Positions 46,436 to 59,199 are shown, counted from the stretch's first letter. The stretch is DNA of 64,000 bases from Siderastrea siderea (GCA_964030785.1 OZ034970.1:37190401-37254400), one strand, 5' to 3'. Program-made: numbers and translations. The notes: generated by a model not told the origin, from the sequence alone.

Positions 46436-47188
46436 GTAAGATGCGTCTTCTTGACAGATGGCCTGCACTTCGAGGAAAGCCAAAAGGAGAGCCTCTTAAA
46501 AGAGCGCAACATTTTTGGAGACATCTTTTTCTCACCTACACAAAACGGTGCTATAATGTATGGCCACCGTTTCCTCTACCTGGCAATGTGGGCGAAGGCT
46601 AAGTTCAACTTTCAATATCTTCTACGGCTAGATGATGATTATTTCGTGTGCATTGATAGACTGGTGAATGAGTTACCTTTCAGGCCAAAGACAAGCTTAA
46701 GTTGGGGGTGGTATCACTGTAAATGGAATATAGTTCGGATGGACGAAGCCTGGTCTCTGTTTTCTGAAGATGTCATCCAGGATTTCCTGGCTCAAGATCC
46801 TCGTTCAATGTTGTGTCACCCCTTCGGAGGCCAAACAATTGCTTTGTGGAAACACGCGATTGGGATCAATAATCTTACTGAATTTAATGATCACAGACTT
46901 CATCACACACCGCGCGCGGGAAAGATGAAAAAATTCTTTTCAATGGAATTGGTCTGCGACAAGTACGTCGGAGTACACGGGAGCTATTACGATTTAATGC
47001 ACCATTTGTGGAATCACAGCAATGACGGCCCCAAAACTATAACTTCTATGAGATTATTGAGAGATACTTGCGGTGTCCCGAACGTTTTTGACGTAAATAA
47101 GTTTGGAGGCGTTTACAGACACAAACCAAAACCTTGTATTGAGGGATTTCGCTGGGGTCCAATTCCTTGGCGTAGTTCGGAAAACTAA
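46436..47188 (+). CDS. GT31 (beta-1,3-galactosyltransferase-like) gene, exon 2
   Basis: 250 codons plus stop, completing a 387-residue protein with exon 1 (normal for GT31). It begins VRCVFLTDGLHFEE after a CAG acceptor, continues with ERNIFGDI and YLAMWAKAKFNFQYLLRLDDDYFV, where DDD (about residues 203-205) is the UDP-sugar/metal-binding DxD motif. Then come SWGWYHCKWN, HPFGGQTIALWKHA and a Cys-containing C-terminus (DTCGVPNVFDVN, PKPCIEGFRWGP). No lesions, and possible N-glycans at NLT and NHS. An upstream ATG at 46409 lies in intron sequence and is not the start. Golgi-lumenal orientation is expected. The gene appears functional despite its crowded intron; acceptor unknown. Confidence 0.88.
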   Translation, partial: VRCVFLTDGLHFEESQKESLLKERNIFGDIFFSPTQNGAIMYGHRFLYLAMWAKAKFNFQYLLRLDDDYFVCIDRLVNELPFRPKTSLSWGWYHCKWNIVRMDEAWSLFSEDVIQDFLAQDPRSMLCHPFGGQTIALWKHAIGINNLTEFNDHRLHHTPRAGKMKKFFSMELVCDKYVGVHGSYYDLMHHLWNHSNDGPKTITSMRLLRDTCGVPNVFDVNKFGGVYRHKPKPCIEGFRWGPIPWRSSEN

Positions 47189-48730
47189 TGGCAAAATAAT
47201 ATCGCAGATTTGTTGGGCTACGTCCAAACGCAACTCTGACTAAAAATTCTGACAGTGACTGAAAAGTTAGGGACTAGAGAAAAGCATGGGGTATTGAGAA
47301 AGGCCTGGAGAGAGAATAAGGAGTAAGGGAAAATTCCAAGGAGATCGCCCACTTTTTTCCCAGTTCTCTCTCACTACAAATGTGTATACACCGTGCATAT
47401 TTTTGTTTCTTTGTTTGTTTGTTTTTTTGTCTTAGCCTATTAACGGCCGTCCAGGTTAAAACCGACCCTGAAGGACCACGGTCCTAGTAAGATTTTTCGA
47501 GGAGAATTTTTTCTCGCAAAAGGCAAGCAAAATTTACCCTTGGTACTGGTTGCTACTTTTTGTTACAAATTCCTCCTTTTATAACCCAGGAAAAGATTAC
47601 CAAAGCACAAACAAACAAACAAACAAACAAACAAACAAATAACTGACAGAGTACAAAAACGCGTGAGTGATAAAATACTGAATTGTACGCATGTCCAAAG
47701 TCAATTTTATAGAAAAGCCAGCCGGAGAAGGATTTCTTCTAAGGGATCAGTATTACACGTTGGGACTAAAAATTGAGCCGATAGCGACCAAAATACGGTG
47801 TGTATGGTCTAATATGTCAGTTTTTTTGGAAAAGATTGGCAACCAATGGGTCAAATATAGCTAACGTCCACTCATCTTAGTGTGAGTGTTACATAGATAC
47901 GGTAGAAATACTGTAGACAATTTTTATATTATTTTACTGTGATAGAAAAACTGACAGGGAAAGGGATTTAATCAATGGGTATAAGACATTTGAAATGTTT
48001 TTTAAACATTAACCTACGCAGCTGCATTTGCTGCTTGGTCTTGTTGTTGTGACATTCTAGCCTCGTTTCAATTCATGACTGACACATAACATTGCTTTCA
48101 GTGAGTAATCGAAAAAAAGGCAAAGCTTCAGAATAGGGAAGATGGCTGTTCACTCGTTTTGGTATTCAAATGCACCTACTAAAACAAGAGCTCTGTTTCA
48201 GCAGCCAAATTACATCTTTGGTGGGCACATTATAGCTGTTTAAAGTGTTAAGTGCGCAGCAGAGAGCAGCATCCCTCTTTCGACATGTCATATTTCGACT
48301 GTATACAGCTGAAAGACCGTTAAAACTGTCAAACTGGCAATTTTTCTGGTTATTGGCAGAGGAAAAAAATAAACCAAAACTACTGACCTCAAATCGCTGA
48401 AAGGGAGGGTTGATCTTGCAGGGCTCCCAGTTTACGGGTATTTAAAAATATATAAGCAAACTCGATTGGCTCCTCGTCCATGACTTCCGTGGAATTAGAC
48501 CTCTTCGCCCGCAAAGCGATAAACTTCTAAAAAGCCGCTATATATCATTCACGAAATGACTTCTTAATACTTCCTAACCTAGTCTGATGATAAATATATC
48601 CATCTCCATCGCGAAAATTTGAGTTCGATCACAATAAAATCACTTCTTTTTTTACATTTTAGACTTAGACCTGCAGGTTACATTACATGTCGAAAGATGC
48701 ACGTTACACTGAAAACGGCTATAAATTATA
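47189..48730. other. 3' flank of GT31 and intergenic DNA
   Basis: Includes a (CAAA)n run at about 47608-47640. No convincing gene; AT-rich with scattered short frames. I could not identify the polyadenylation site. Confidence 0.5.
47608..47640. repeat. (ACAA)n microsatellite
   Basis: Eight tandem copies of a CAAA-type tetranucleotide. Confidence 0.9.
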
Positions 48731-49405
48731 GTCAAAGCCGGTCAGGCGTTCTCGTCGTAAACGGACTAATGAATTCGTTAATGGAATATTGATTCCGTTC
48801 GTTGATTGAATAATCCATTCGTGAAATGAATAATCCAATATTCAAATTGAGCCTCGATTCAATAATCGAATGTTCATTGGATTACTGAAGAAAAGCTATA
48901 CCATATATGGAAGGGAGTGCGGCCGGCAAACATGGCGGATTTGAATAAAGAGCAGGTAAGTTATTTTAGTATTCTAATTTTTCTATAAACACGCCATTAG
49001 CGAATGTTGTTTCTTTTTCTACCGGCTTTGGTAAATACGATTAATTCTTCCTTTTCATATTTGCCGTTTCGGTTAAAGAATACTTGTGAATATTTGCAAA
49101 AGCATACCAGTTTGATCGATCGATTGATCTTTGTTGTCTGCTGTGACACGCAACTTTTGTGTTATTTTACAATCCCATCTTGCACTTTATACTAAAAATA
49201 AACTTGAAATTTGGCAATTCAGGAGAAATATATGGCAAGGCATTTGTTCATTAATCAAATCAACATTCGATTATTGAATCGAGGCGCAATTTGAATATTG
49301 GATTATTCATTTCACGAATGGATTATTCAATCAACGAACGGAATCAATTTTCCAATAATGAGTTCATTAGTCCGTTAACGACAGGAACGCCTGACCGGCT
49401 TTGAC
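48731..49405. mobile_element. 675-bp long-TIR MITE carrying a start codon and splice donor
   Basis: Inverted arms of about 150-160 bp start GTCAAAGCCGGTCAGGCGTT and end with the complement. TATA or TTA-type sequence lies on both sides (ATTATA before, TATAAT after), consistent with a TA or TWA duplication. The interior 48932-48955 reads MADLNKEQ from an ATG and ends CAG before GTAAGT. This looks like the first coding exon of the autonomous parent transposase, retained after internal deletion, or a captured host first exon. Confidence 0.68.
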
Positions 49406-49990
49406 TATAATAGAAGTCGTAAGCAACTCGGAAGGTGGAGATTAGAAAGTAGTAGCTTGTAAGTAAAAGGAAAAGAAGGCATTAAAATACCTCAGATGAG
49501 AACAAGAATAGTCTGATCGCTTGTTGTAGTTCCCAAGCTACTCCTCGCCAAAGTCGCTCCAACACTTTGCAGCCCTAAAAAAAACGTTTCGTGTCAGACG
49601 AAGCCCCAGATTGAGAATGGCCAGACTCACATAGCGGTCAAACGCATGAAGCAGCGTCAGTTCCGGTTTCCATTGAAAATTACAAAGCGTCAACACGCCG
49701 GAAATTTGCAGACAAATTTTGTGTAACTCAACCCAAAAATCTCACAAACGCTTGCTCAGAAAACCTGTGCGTTTTGCGTTTGAAGTTGCAGAGTATACAG
49801 TTGCAGCATTTTTTTTGAAGGGTACTGGACACGCGTTGCTCGTTTGACCGCCTTAAAGGCCAGGCACCTTTCATACCGAAACTTCTTTAAGACGCAAACA
49901 GGACTTAATTTAGTATCATTATGGAATACTATTCATTCTTCCTTAGGGTAGGTGAAATCACATATTCACCGTTTGGAGTATGATAAAATT
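49406..49990. other. no recognisable gene
   Basis: AT-rich intergenic DNA. Short frames only. Confidence 0.45.
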
Positions 49991-50330
49991 TCGATAAAAT
50001 GTTCGGATCATGTGTACTAAAGGCACCCGCGGCCGAGTGTCGACCGATACTCGATCAATATATTGACACTCGACACTCGGCTGACACTCGGTTGGCATGT
50101 TGGTCGAGTGTCGGTCGAGTGTCGGCCGATACTAGGCCGACCTGCCGGTCTATACCATGCGACCCTCGGCCGAGAATTGACCGCTACTGTTGGTGAACAC
50201 TCGGTCGAGTCGTCGGTCGACTTGTGCCCTACATATCGACAGTTACTTTACGCTCGACTGTCGGTGGTATATCGGTCGACTGTCGATGGAATATCCGAGT
50301 ACTCACGAGGCACCCACACATCAAATTGTG
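49991..50330. repeat. degenerate GTCGGTCGA / GACACTCGG repeat patch
   Basis: CpG-rich sequence with many imperfect copies of TCGGTCGAGTGTCGG in both orientations, unlike its surroundings. Open frames here are by-products of this composition. Confidence 0.55.
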
Positions 50331-50900
50331 CTTCGTTGCCCTTACTCAAACAGCGGCCTTTCCGCATTCGGCCATTCGGTAAAGAGTTGGTGTTACAATA
50401 GGCAGCCACGACAACGTTTTTTTGCAACTTGTATCGCAAAGAGTGAAGTTGCTTGAATGGTGTTACACTGTGCAAATCAATTGAGCGTTTTAGTTGGCTT
50501 AAAAAAGCAACGAAAAAAATCGTTGCAGCGTTCCCGAAAAAGCGAAAAATGTCCGTTGCAGGATAAGTTTCACCGAGCATGCAACGTGTGTCGCAAAAAA
50601 AAAACGAGACAAGTCGCACTAAACGTTGCCTAGTTTGACAGCTCCTTGAGTTGTGCAATGTGCAATGAATACTTTGCAAAAACCATTGACCATTTACATT
50701 TTCGTGTCTAAAGAAATGTTTATTTTATTTTTTGTTGTTTTCGTATATTCCACCGATGAAATGTAGTTTTTAAGAAGGGACTCAAAACAACTGTGACAAA
50801 AATGCGCAAATATTAGGGGGGAAAAGGCGCGTAATGGAGAAGAAAGAAACGGTGGGAGCTTTTTTTTTCCTTTCTCCCTATTTCCCACCATGTTTTGTGC
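50331..50900. other. repeat-like region with GTTGCA-type words
   Basis: Words of the type CGTTGC and TGCAACG recur in both orientations between 50410 and 50640, suggesting a decayed inverted-repeat element. No gene. Confidence 0.4.
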
Positions 50901-51130
50901 TATCTTCCGTTCGCTTAGTTTTGAAAGATTGCAGGCTCAGGGCACTCATGGGGAATTCTTTGGGGAGTTCGTTCCAATCTTTTCCTGCGGCGTACTTAAA
51001 AGTAGACTGCCTTATAGCGGTTTTTGTTCTATGCAGGTGGATTTCTCTGCCCTCAATTTGTGCCTTCCCACGGATCTCTGATCTCAGGTTCTTATAACCC
51101 TCCAGATGTCTTAAAAAGCAGTTATTTTTA
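50901..51130 (-). pseudogene. LINE C-terminal fragment (WNELP motif)
   Basis: On the minus strand a frame reads FLRHLEGYKNLRSEIR, then FKYAAGKDWNELPKEF and ALSLQSFKTK. The pattern of Arg-rich, W-N-x-L-P, then SFKxxx is the end of CR1/Jockey-like LINE proteins. No RT core. Confidence 0.65.
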
Positions 51131-51282
51131 TTGACAGATTTAAAAAGTTATTGTAGTCGCATATATCGTCGCCTATGCAGACAGTGCAAATATTCATGTA
51201 CCCCAACCAGGTCGGGTGACTCGTCTCCAGACGTCTCTTATTAAAAAGCCTAAGTCAGAATGTAGTACCCATGTACTCATGA

Positions 51283-51552
51283 AAAAGTCTAAGTCAGAAT
51301 GCCTTTGAACGGCTGCCATGCTCTCAAGTCAGCTTCTGGTGGCCGCAGGAGAAGAAGTCGGTTGAGATAGCGAAAGTGATGAAGAAAGCGGTGAAAGGTA
51401 CCTCGCGTCCTCTTCGTCAGGTTCTGCCATCGGTTCGTCGTGACGTCTCAGGGTCAGACCACGCTCAAATGTTCTGTTATGCATGTGGAAAGTTTGGACA
51501 TTATGCTCGTCATTGTGACTCCCTTCCTCAATATTGTTTTATTATTTCGTGA
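51283..51552 (+). pseudogene. gag-like zinc-knuckle remnant
   Basis: A 90-codon stop-to-stop frame with a basic segment (VMKKAVKGTSRPLRQ) and one CCHC knuckle, CYACGKFGHYARHC (C-x2-C-x4-H-x4-C), near its end. Such a knuckle following a basic stretch is typical of retroelement gag nucleocapsids. No ATG is in a sensible position and no pol follows. It could instead be an exon of a cellular CCHC protein. Confidence 0.4.
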
Positions 51553-52009
51553 TGGCATGTAACGGCGAGTTGTAGTGAATTAAAGTTCTTCCAAGTGTGG
51601 CTTCATTAGCGCCTCTACGTCTTTTTTTATTTGTCGAGGGTTGTTACTTTTTCCCCTCATTTTTGGGGTCAAGAGAAGGGACACCGCAAGCGTTTGCCCG
51701 GAGTTGTCGGGTGTTGTTTGTCCTCTTCTCAAGGGCCTGGTTTTATGGGAGGAGTGAAAAAGTTTTTTCCCCCTTTGGTGAGATGGTTTGAGTTTATTAT
51801 ATAGCAGAATCCACGACTGTATGCTAAAAGCTAAACCAGCTACACAGGGCGCGTAGCGTAGCCTGTGAGCCGTGGAGTAAAAAAAAAATTATATATATAT
51901 AATATTTACAACTAAGAGGTACTTATGGAATAAAGAAATACTAAAATCTAAAATCTAAAATCTCAACCATCCATAAACTAGATAAGATGACAGAGTTCTC
52001 TAGATTTGT

Positions 52010-52265
52010 CCATCCCTCAAGTTGCAACATTGAAAGTTCGGGCAATGTTGAGTGTGCCCGAGAGTACCGCCTTCTGCATCTTCCTCAGCACCTCTCTACT
52101 CCTGCTCCCTGCGATCGTCTGCATCGTAGTGTCCATCTCCCGTGACCACCCCCCAAGGGCATCCATGATGATGTTGTGCTGTTGCACCTCGTAGCCTGGG
52201 AACTGCTGTTTCAATTCCCAGCGCAGGGGCCATACTTGAAGGTCTTCTCCTCGCTCCTCTTCTCT
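52010..52265 (-). pseudogene. C-terminal fragment of a non-LTR retrotransposon protein
   Basis: A minus-strand frame with LQVWPLRWELKQQF, IIMDALGGWSREMD and REVLRKMQKAVLSGTLNIAR. This matches the terminal segment of a group of non-LTR RT proteins (pattern 'xxGALGxxxxxxxxxL...LQKAxLLGTxRIxR'). The (AAT)n stretch at 52263-52285 lies at its N-terminal side. Confidence 0.55.
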
Positions 52266-52340
52266 ATTATTATTATTATTACTACTAGAAATACGTGACT
52301 CGCAGAACCTCGCGAAGCTCAGGCACGGGTTACACCACAA

Positions 52341-54640
52341 AATTGAGCGATGGGGGTGGGGAGGGGATAGAATTTTGCTTTAACTGGAGGTGTGGATGGG
52401 TGGCCACAATGTTCCCCAATTGGTAGTTAAGATCGACATTCTGGTTCCCATTCGCTTCCATGTAACTTGCATCCAATCCTCTGTCATGTATACGAAAATA
52501 CGTTCAGCCCCCCCCCCCCCCCCCCCACCTCTCTTCATTCTAAAATAAGGTAAATTGCTCTCTGGAGAGGACGTATAGTATTGCTCCGGACCTGTTGTCC
52601 AAGACAATATGTGTGGTGTTTCTGTTTATTTTGGTTGGGTGAGAGTAGGTTATCAGAAATGCAGTTCAAATTCCAATTGGAACTTGTTATCTCCAACATT
52701 AACCCGGCCATTTCCTTTGGATTCTGTTGTACAGTTTTTGTTCTATTTACTGGGTATTGACAAGTGTCAATAGCTAAAACAATACATTATTTCCCTTGAC
52801 TGGTTGAGATCCTGTAGCAGGAGTCTCTCACTGCTGAAGAGTGATGTGGTGCATTAAAAAAATTATCCATTTTTACCCAAAAGTTGAAATGAGAATAATA
52901 CAGAATAATGGCAAGCAAAGCACAGAGTTTCATATTGATGTTGTAACATGTTTATTCATTCCCCCAACATACTATAGAAATTGGATTAGATAACTGTCAC
53001 AATAATATACATGTAATACATTAACCCTTGAAGCCCCAGTGACCAGCATCTCCCTACAATAACAATGCTTTAATTAGGTCATCAGAATTAAGGAATTGAT
53101 CACCAAACATGAATAGTGTTAATGTCAGTAGAAAGAAGTTCTCTGCACTAGTACTACAAGAAATGTATGAAGACCAGTAAGGAGAATTTGCAGGTTTACA
53201 TTGGGGCTTAGGGAGGTCAATTGGTGTGAAAAGCAAGAGTAGCTAATTAAGGGAAAGGGTCAATGTAGATTATAGCATGTGAAACCTTCAGAAGTAAGAC
53301 AAACTTTCACATAGACAAATCATGTTGAAGGTGATCAGGATCTCAATTCCCATGAATTTGGTGCTTGTTTGTGCACTGGGAGGAGAGCTGTGATGCTGGT
53401 CACTGTATGTAGCATGAAATTATTATCAATAATTAATTTTAAGCAGTAATGTTTGTTTCACATCAAATACATGCAGGTATGTACCTATCCCCGCTACACA
53501 TTTTGAAGTGGTAATTGTCAGGCAGAGCAATACTTGTAAGTGCATTTCCAAACCAAACTGTGAACAGAAATTGTCCTTTCTGATCCATCTGAATATTATT
53601 TTTTTTACTATTAACAGGGTCAAATTATATCCATAACGGAAAACATAAACTTTTATAAATTCCTACTGATCCAATATGAATTATTTCTTTCAAATATTTT
53701 TTCGGGAACGTCCTAAACTTAAGATTTTTAAAAATTCTTTTTACTGCTCATACACAAATATGCTAGTTGTTTGGGGAACTGAAACCTATTTTGTGAATAA
53801 TTTCATTTCTCTTGTGTAATCTGTAATTTTGATCATCCTTGGAAAAGTAATTATACGTTAATAATAATTACTGGTACATCAAGAGTAAAGATACCTGTTC
53901 AGTCACCGTCCGTTGGACAGGTACTGATATTTCTAGCAAAAGTATTTTGATGATCGTGTGTTTTTTCCCGCCTCTTGTTGCTTCTATAACAAAATCATTT
54001 TGTCGAAGCACTTCTTGTCGGTGTCACCGGTCCTGATCGGTTTCAGCACACATTTTCTCGAAGAGTTTGTAGCCACTGGGTTCATTCTTACCGGTATTAT
54101 TCAATTGGTGTGACTGAGTTATAATATTCGAAGACCTTGTATCGATTCTCGCGTTGTTGGGGAATTTCGTTTTATCGCAGCGCTGTGCTATCAAGGTAAA
54201 TTTATGCTACGTTATGTATGTTTCAAGATTTCTCGCCTGTGATATTCCAGTCTCCCGTTTGTGTCCTGCTGATGGCTTTAGTCTTCGCTAGGCTATTATC
54301 GGAAAACGATGTTCTATACCCGTGCTTTCTTGTCGTCGACTCTTTCGCCTTCGTTGTTCGCGCTGAATTTCAAGTCTGCGTTCACGCTGAGTTTCAGTTG
54401 TAAATCTCCCCCGGAATGGATTTTCAGCCACTTGTTTAATCAGGCGTTGCTTTCTTGTTCACAGACGATGAATAAACATATCAGCACCCAAATAAACGCA
54501 GCGAAGCAAGCAAGAAATGAAGAAACACGCCGAAGAAACATGAGAGTGCACAACTGTCAGCGGTCGCGATTTGGCTTTGTTGCTAGGCAACTGTGCGGAC
54601 ACCATGGAAATATATACGGGCCGATCGAGATTTGACCGAC
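52341..54640. other. intergenic DNA, no recognisable gene
   Basis: Contains a C-tract at 52508-52527. Frames in 54218-54635 have no recognisable domain and no splice support. Confidence 0.45.
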
Positions 54641-54890
54641 CTTAGCGATCCTCGCGCGAACCCCACGCGACAAATTTATAAACCTCCCTACGCTCGGAGG
54701 GCCTTCGGCCCTCCTCGCCTCGCGAGGAATTATTATTATTATTATTATTATTGAACATTAACATATGAAATTCATATATTTGAACTGCAGATAAAGATAG
54801 AATTATAAGTAGATCATCGCAGTGAAGGTGTTTCAACACCTTCACTGTGATGATCTACATATAATTCTATTATTATTATTATTACTACAA
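54641..54890. repeat. (ATT)n microsatellites flanking a small hairpin
   Basis: (ATT)n at about 54729-54752 and again near 54869-54885. Between them AGATCATCGCAGTGAAGGTG and its complement form a hairpin at about 54810-54862. A short CCTCGG/CCGAGG-type palindrome precedes at 54690-54725. It is probably a decayed MITE. Confidence 0.5.
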
Positions 54891-56580
54891 GTGAGACCGG
54901 AAACAATATTATAATTATTAGTTAATCATTAGTAATACACCTCTCATCAAATTAGAACCTATTTCATAAATTTTAAATAAGCCCCTGTTGTAGGTAATAT
55001 AAAGAGAAGTATCTAAGCATAAATGCTTTATTCAATTAGTGATTTGAAACCGGGATACTACAGTGCAATACGCTTTCTACAGTGTAAGACGCTCTCATAC
55101 TCATATTTTTTTCTCCTACAGTTGAATAATAATAACAATGTACCTTATTTACTTGTATTAATTCCCCGGGACGTCTTATTAATGATAGGAAGTAATGAAC
55201 CGTAAAACATCCTAGGGCATTGCTTTCTTTCTTGACTGTCCAATAGTGGTAGTTACTCAGAAGGAGTAGCTTACTAAAGTAAATAAGAAATATGATTTAA
55301 ATTTCTGTAAAAGCTCTAATACCCCTCTCTAATACCCCTTCTTACCTACTAGTGGTCAGAACTAAAATGAAACTTGCTAATTACAAATAAAGTATTTGCT
55401 AACAATTATGTCATTACATTGGGGCTTGTAAATTATTTTACGTTTCGACTGATGCCTGGGATTATTTTACTATCAGAGGCTAGGAAAATGCGAAGAAGTG
55501 CAGTATGATGCATGTAATAACTTACATGTAATTCAGGTGAATCAACTTATTCATCTATTTTAAGTACCAATCAGCCGATCAATCAACCACTCAACCAACT
55601 GGTTGATAAATCAGTCAATCAGCCAATTAAAAAATCAATCAGTCAATTAATCAATCTGTGACTTCGGTCGTGACCAATGCGAATAACGAATGGTCCAGTA
55701 ATGACTAGTGACTTTATTTGATGCACAGATTATGACTCACTTTGTTACTACCCAAGACCGTGATGGCAGTAGATCTCGTGACTTCAGTTCTTTTTGGTTT
55801 GATTATTTGTCGCCAGTAAGCATTGTTACTGATTGCCATAATCTGGTACCAAAGAAAAACGAAAGGAATAGCCTCTTCCTAAATCATTTCAGAATAGTCT
55901 GAAACCTAACAGGCAATGAACTGACCAAAAGGGATCAGACTGTGGTGAATCAGTCAATCGATAAAGAGAATTCAATCAAATATAGGTCTGACTCTTCATT
56001 CCTGGGATAGTTTGGGGGGAGGGGTACTCCCCCAAAAAAGATATGGGGCAGGGTGTGTTCATCAGATATTTACAAGTTACTTCCTACTACTAAGAGGTAC
56101 TCCAAGATTCATTCCATTCTCATACATCAACCACTTAGTAGTACTGAGGGGGTCATAAAGAGTACCTGGTTACAGTCACACTAATCAATGACATCAACAT
56201 AGCAGAAAAAGACAAAAAATATATAACCTTATTTCAAAACTTCTCTTCAAATTTGTCATTTGAATTGATAGAGTTTGTCTGGGAATATAGCTAAAAGTAC
56301 AAACTTCTTCACCAAAGCCTTATAATATATTGCCACGTTTTCCTGACATCAGGTTGATGGAATAAAAACCCGTAAGAAAAACAAAGGAGATTTTAATTAT
56401 CTCAACTACCAATAGCAGTACAGTCAGTGTACACGCGCCAGAGAAAAATGAGAGACTGCTCGTAGTCTATGAGAATGGTACCAACTTAGGCCAGTACGAC
56501 TTCAGATCGACTCCAAACGCTTGTCTCTGTTTACATGAAACGTACCAAACATGAAGCTAGTATAAAATAATTATCATCTT
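54891..56580. other. intergenic DNA with a degenerate (AATC)n patch
   Basis: CAATCAGTCAATC-type words cluster at 55565-55660. No gene is evident. Confidence 0.45.
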
Positions 56581-56753
56581 AGGCCCAGTTTGCATGAGTG
56601 ATTTCATCCCGGGATGACTTTCATATCGGTGTCTGGTCATTTACTTGTAAGTATTTACATGAATTGGAGCTGAAATGGTGTTTGCCTCGGGACGATTTCA
56701 TCCCGGTGCTGAAGACCGGGAGGAAATCGTCCTCACTCATGTAAACAGGGCCT
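56581..56753. mobile_element. 173-bp MITE
   Basis: The ends AGGCCCAGTTTGCATGAGTG and CACTCATGTAAACAGGGCCT are inverted. Internal GGGACGATTTCATCCCGG-type words pair as well. A target duplication is unclear. Related GTCTCATGTA words continue to about 57095. Confidence 0.6.
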
Positions 56754-58462
56754 TGGGTTGGTTTAACTCATCACTGCTGCTGAACCAATATGAATGACTT
56801 ACAACGGTCTGAAATCAGACTGGGGACCCACATAAACATGAACAGGGTTCAAATTGGTCTGAGATATTTGTTTTGAGTACGCACATTTAATAAGTTGCGT
56901 TGGAGCATTCCTAGCTGTTGGATAATGGATAAACTGGATTTTTTCAGGATGGGGTGGTTGAAGACCATATTAACACAAACAGAGTTCCGATTGGTCTCAT
57001 GTAAACACTTCATGCCAGTCTGACTTTCAGACCGGTCTCATGTAGACAAAATCGTACCAGTCTGAGTTTGCACCGGTCAGTCATGAGATCAAGGCGTTAC
57101 TGCCCCTGGGTCTCCGAGGATGTTGTTAAATATCGACTTTAGGTTAAGGGGGTGTTTACATAATACCAGCATGATTTTCATTCTGGTAAAAGTTCCTACC
57201 GATTTCCTCTTGTTTCTCTGTATTTGTTTAATGATTACAGCACAAAATCTCATAACAGTACGAGTCATACCTGTGTGTGCTTGCCCCAGTAGTGGTACTG
57301 GATCAAAATTCTCGGAATAACTCTCGGAATAACATGGTATAACTGTTTGATTCATTCTGCATTAAGATTTGACCATTTAGCCATCCAGAATAAATCTTAC
57401 ATAACCGTGAAAAATGGATTTTGTAACTTAAGTGGGTATAAGATTTTCATTACCTACCCCAATATTGAAGTCTTGATGGCACACTCATGTAAATGTTGTG
57501 GTTCAATCTCATCCTTGGTTCAATTTTTATTTTCCTTTGTGAGTATTAGGATTGCCAAATTTTCTTTGGCCGAAAAGGCTGTTTTAGTCACCCAGTGTGC
57601 TATGTGTTTACGTGACAATATAAAACAGATCATGCTCAAATTCCACACTACAGACATTTGTGCTTGTTCTTACACACTGAAAGGCAGATGGTTTAAATAT
57701 CTGGTATATTTGAATGATTTTAAAACTGTTTAATTGTGCTTAATTATGTTTGACTGGGTTGGTTTAATTGTGTTCAACTACCAAGCCCCAATTTACCCGA
57801 TCATTGCATTCAATCCAGTTCATTTTACTGAGCAGTAAGATAGTACGTAGGCTGAGATAATTATATGATTGATATCTTCCACATACCTTCACCGTAAGAA
57901 AAGCTGCATCACTGATCACTGCCGATATATACATGCCTAGAATAGATAAAAAAGAATCGGTGAAAACAACAACTTTAGGGCTAAAAATTGACAGTCGCCT
58001 GGTTGCCACTGGCGATTTAAAACTGACCAGGGTCACCAAAAGTTGAGGTTTGATCGCTTGATGGGCGATCACAATTAAAAAAAGATATAATGTAGCTAGA
58101 TCGATCCATAATATATCAAGACACCATTTTGTTTTTATTGACGTGACTCCAGTCTTACTTAGAGTTCTACAGTATGTGGTACTTTTTCCCACATGATTAT
58201 TGGCAAAATCCCTGGATAAAAGACTTACTTCTCACCAGGGTTGGGAGGGGTCTATTCAAGTAAGTATTAATAGTTTTAAATTTTTTGTTTTAGACTAGAG
58301 GATTTTGAAAGCCACTTTATCTAAATGGCCTGGTCCACTAAGTGAGCTGCCGCCATATTGCAAAGCGAGAATACCCTAGGGACGAGGTTGGAATTCAAGG
58401 ATACTGGCCCGAGTTGCAATCAAGTGCTGAAGTTAATTTTTTACCCTGTAAATTATGGAATA
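56754..58462. other. intergenic DNA
   Basis: Repeats of GGTCTCATGTAAAC-type words to about 57095. A 128-codon frame at 57347-57733 is Cys-containing but matches nothing I recognise and has AT-rich codon use. No other gene. Confidence 0.4.
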
Positions 58463-58848
58463 CACTAAAAACCCGCGTGCGAGAACCTACATTGTATTTT
58501 GGGGTAGTTATTGGCAATTTAGGCTAAGTAGGTTCTTAATTTCTGTGAAGGAGCTATAGTTGTTGATTACCAGAAAAATAAATAAACGTGGGATTGGTCC
58601 TTAAATGTACAGTATTTATTCACAACTGTATTATGATAAGCTTAACAAAACTGATTACAGAATATATATGTAGTGTTATCTCTATAACAAGAGTTGGAAT
58701 GTTTATCATAATTTAACTGTAACCCACATATAAGAACCTGCTTGATCTTGCTTGGCTAGATAGGTTCTTCTATTTTTGGGTATTATAATGGCAAATTTCT
58801 GCCAGCAGGTTCTTAAAGCACTAGGTTCTTACACGCGGGTTTTTACTG
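58463..58848. mobile_element. 386-bp Tc1/pogo-like MITE
   Basis: The termini CACTAAAAACCCGCGTG and CACGCGGGTTTTTACTG are inverted, with TA at both sides (58461-58462 and 58849-58850). The continuing word AGGTTCTTA also occurs inverted inside. No coding capacity. Confidence 0.7.
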
Positions 58849-59199
58849 TAACTTAATCAGTAAAAGTAGAGGATGAGATGTACAAAATTACATCCACCTT
58901 CTTTTAACTCAATTATCTTAAGCGTATTTTCCCAAAAGTGATCAACACATAACTTGTAATAAAAGTTTTACATGTAGCTAATTCGAAATTTAAATTTGTT
59001 GTTTGTAATCAAACCATGCCAAACTAGAGCTTTGAACTTTACGTGATCTAAAAAACATTCTTGAGTCATTAGATGTATATAAATAGTTTGCAAGCAGTGA
59101 AGAAAAGCCCAGATAATAAACAAATGGAGTTGGAGATGTTTACAACACGGAAATGATGCTACACCAAAGAATTTAAGGAATGTCCGACGATGACCCGAC

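Noticed and set aside
57347..57733. 128-codon open frame with several Cys residues
   Set aside because: No recognisable domain or splice context; length is within chance expectation for AT-rich DNA of this size.
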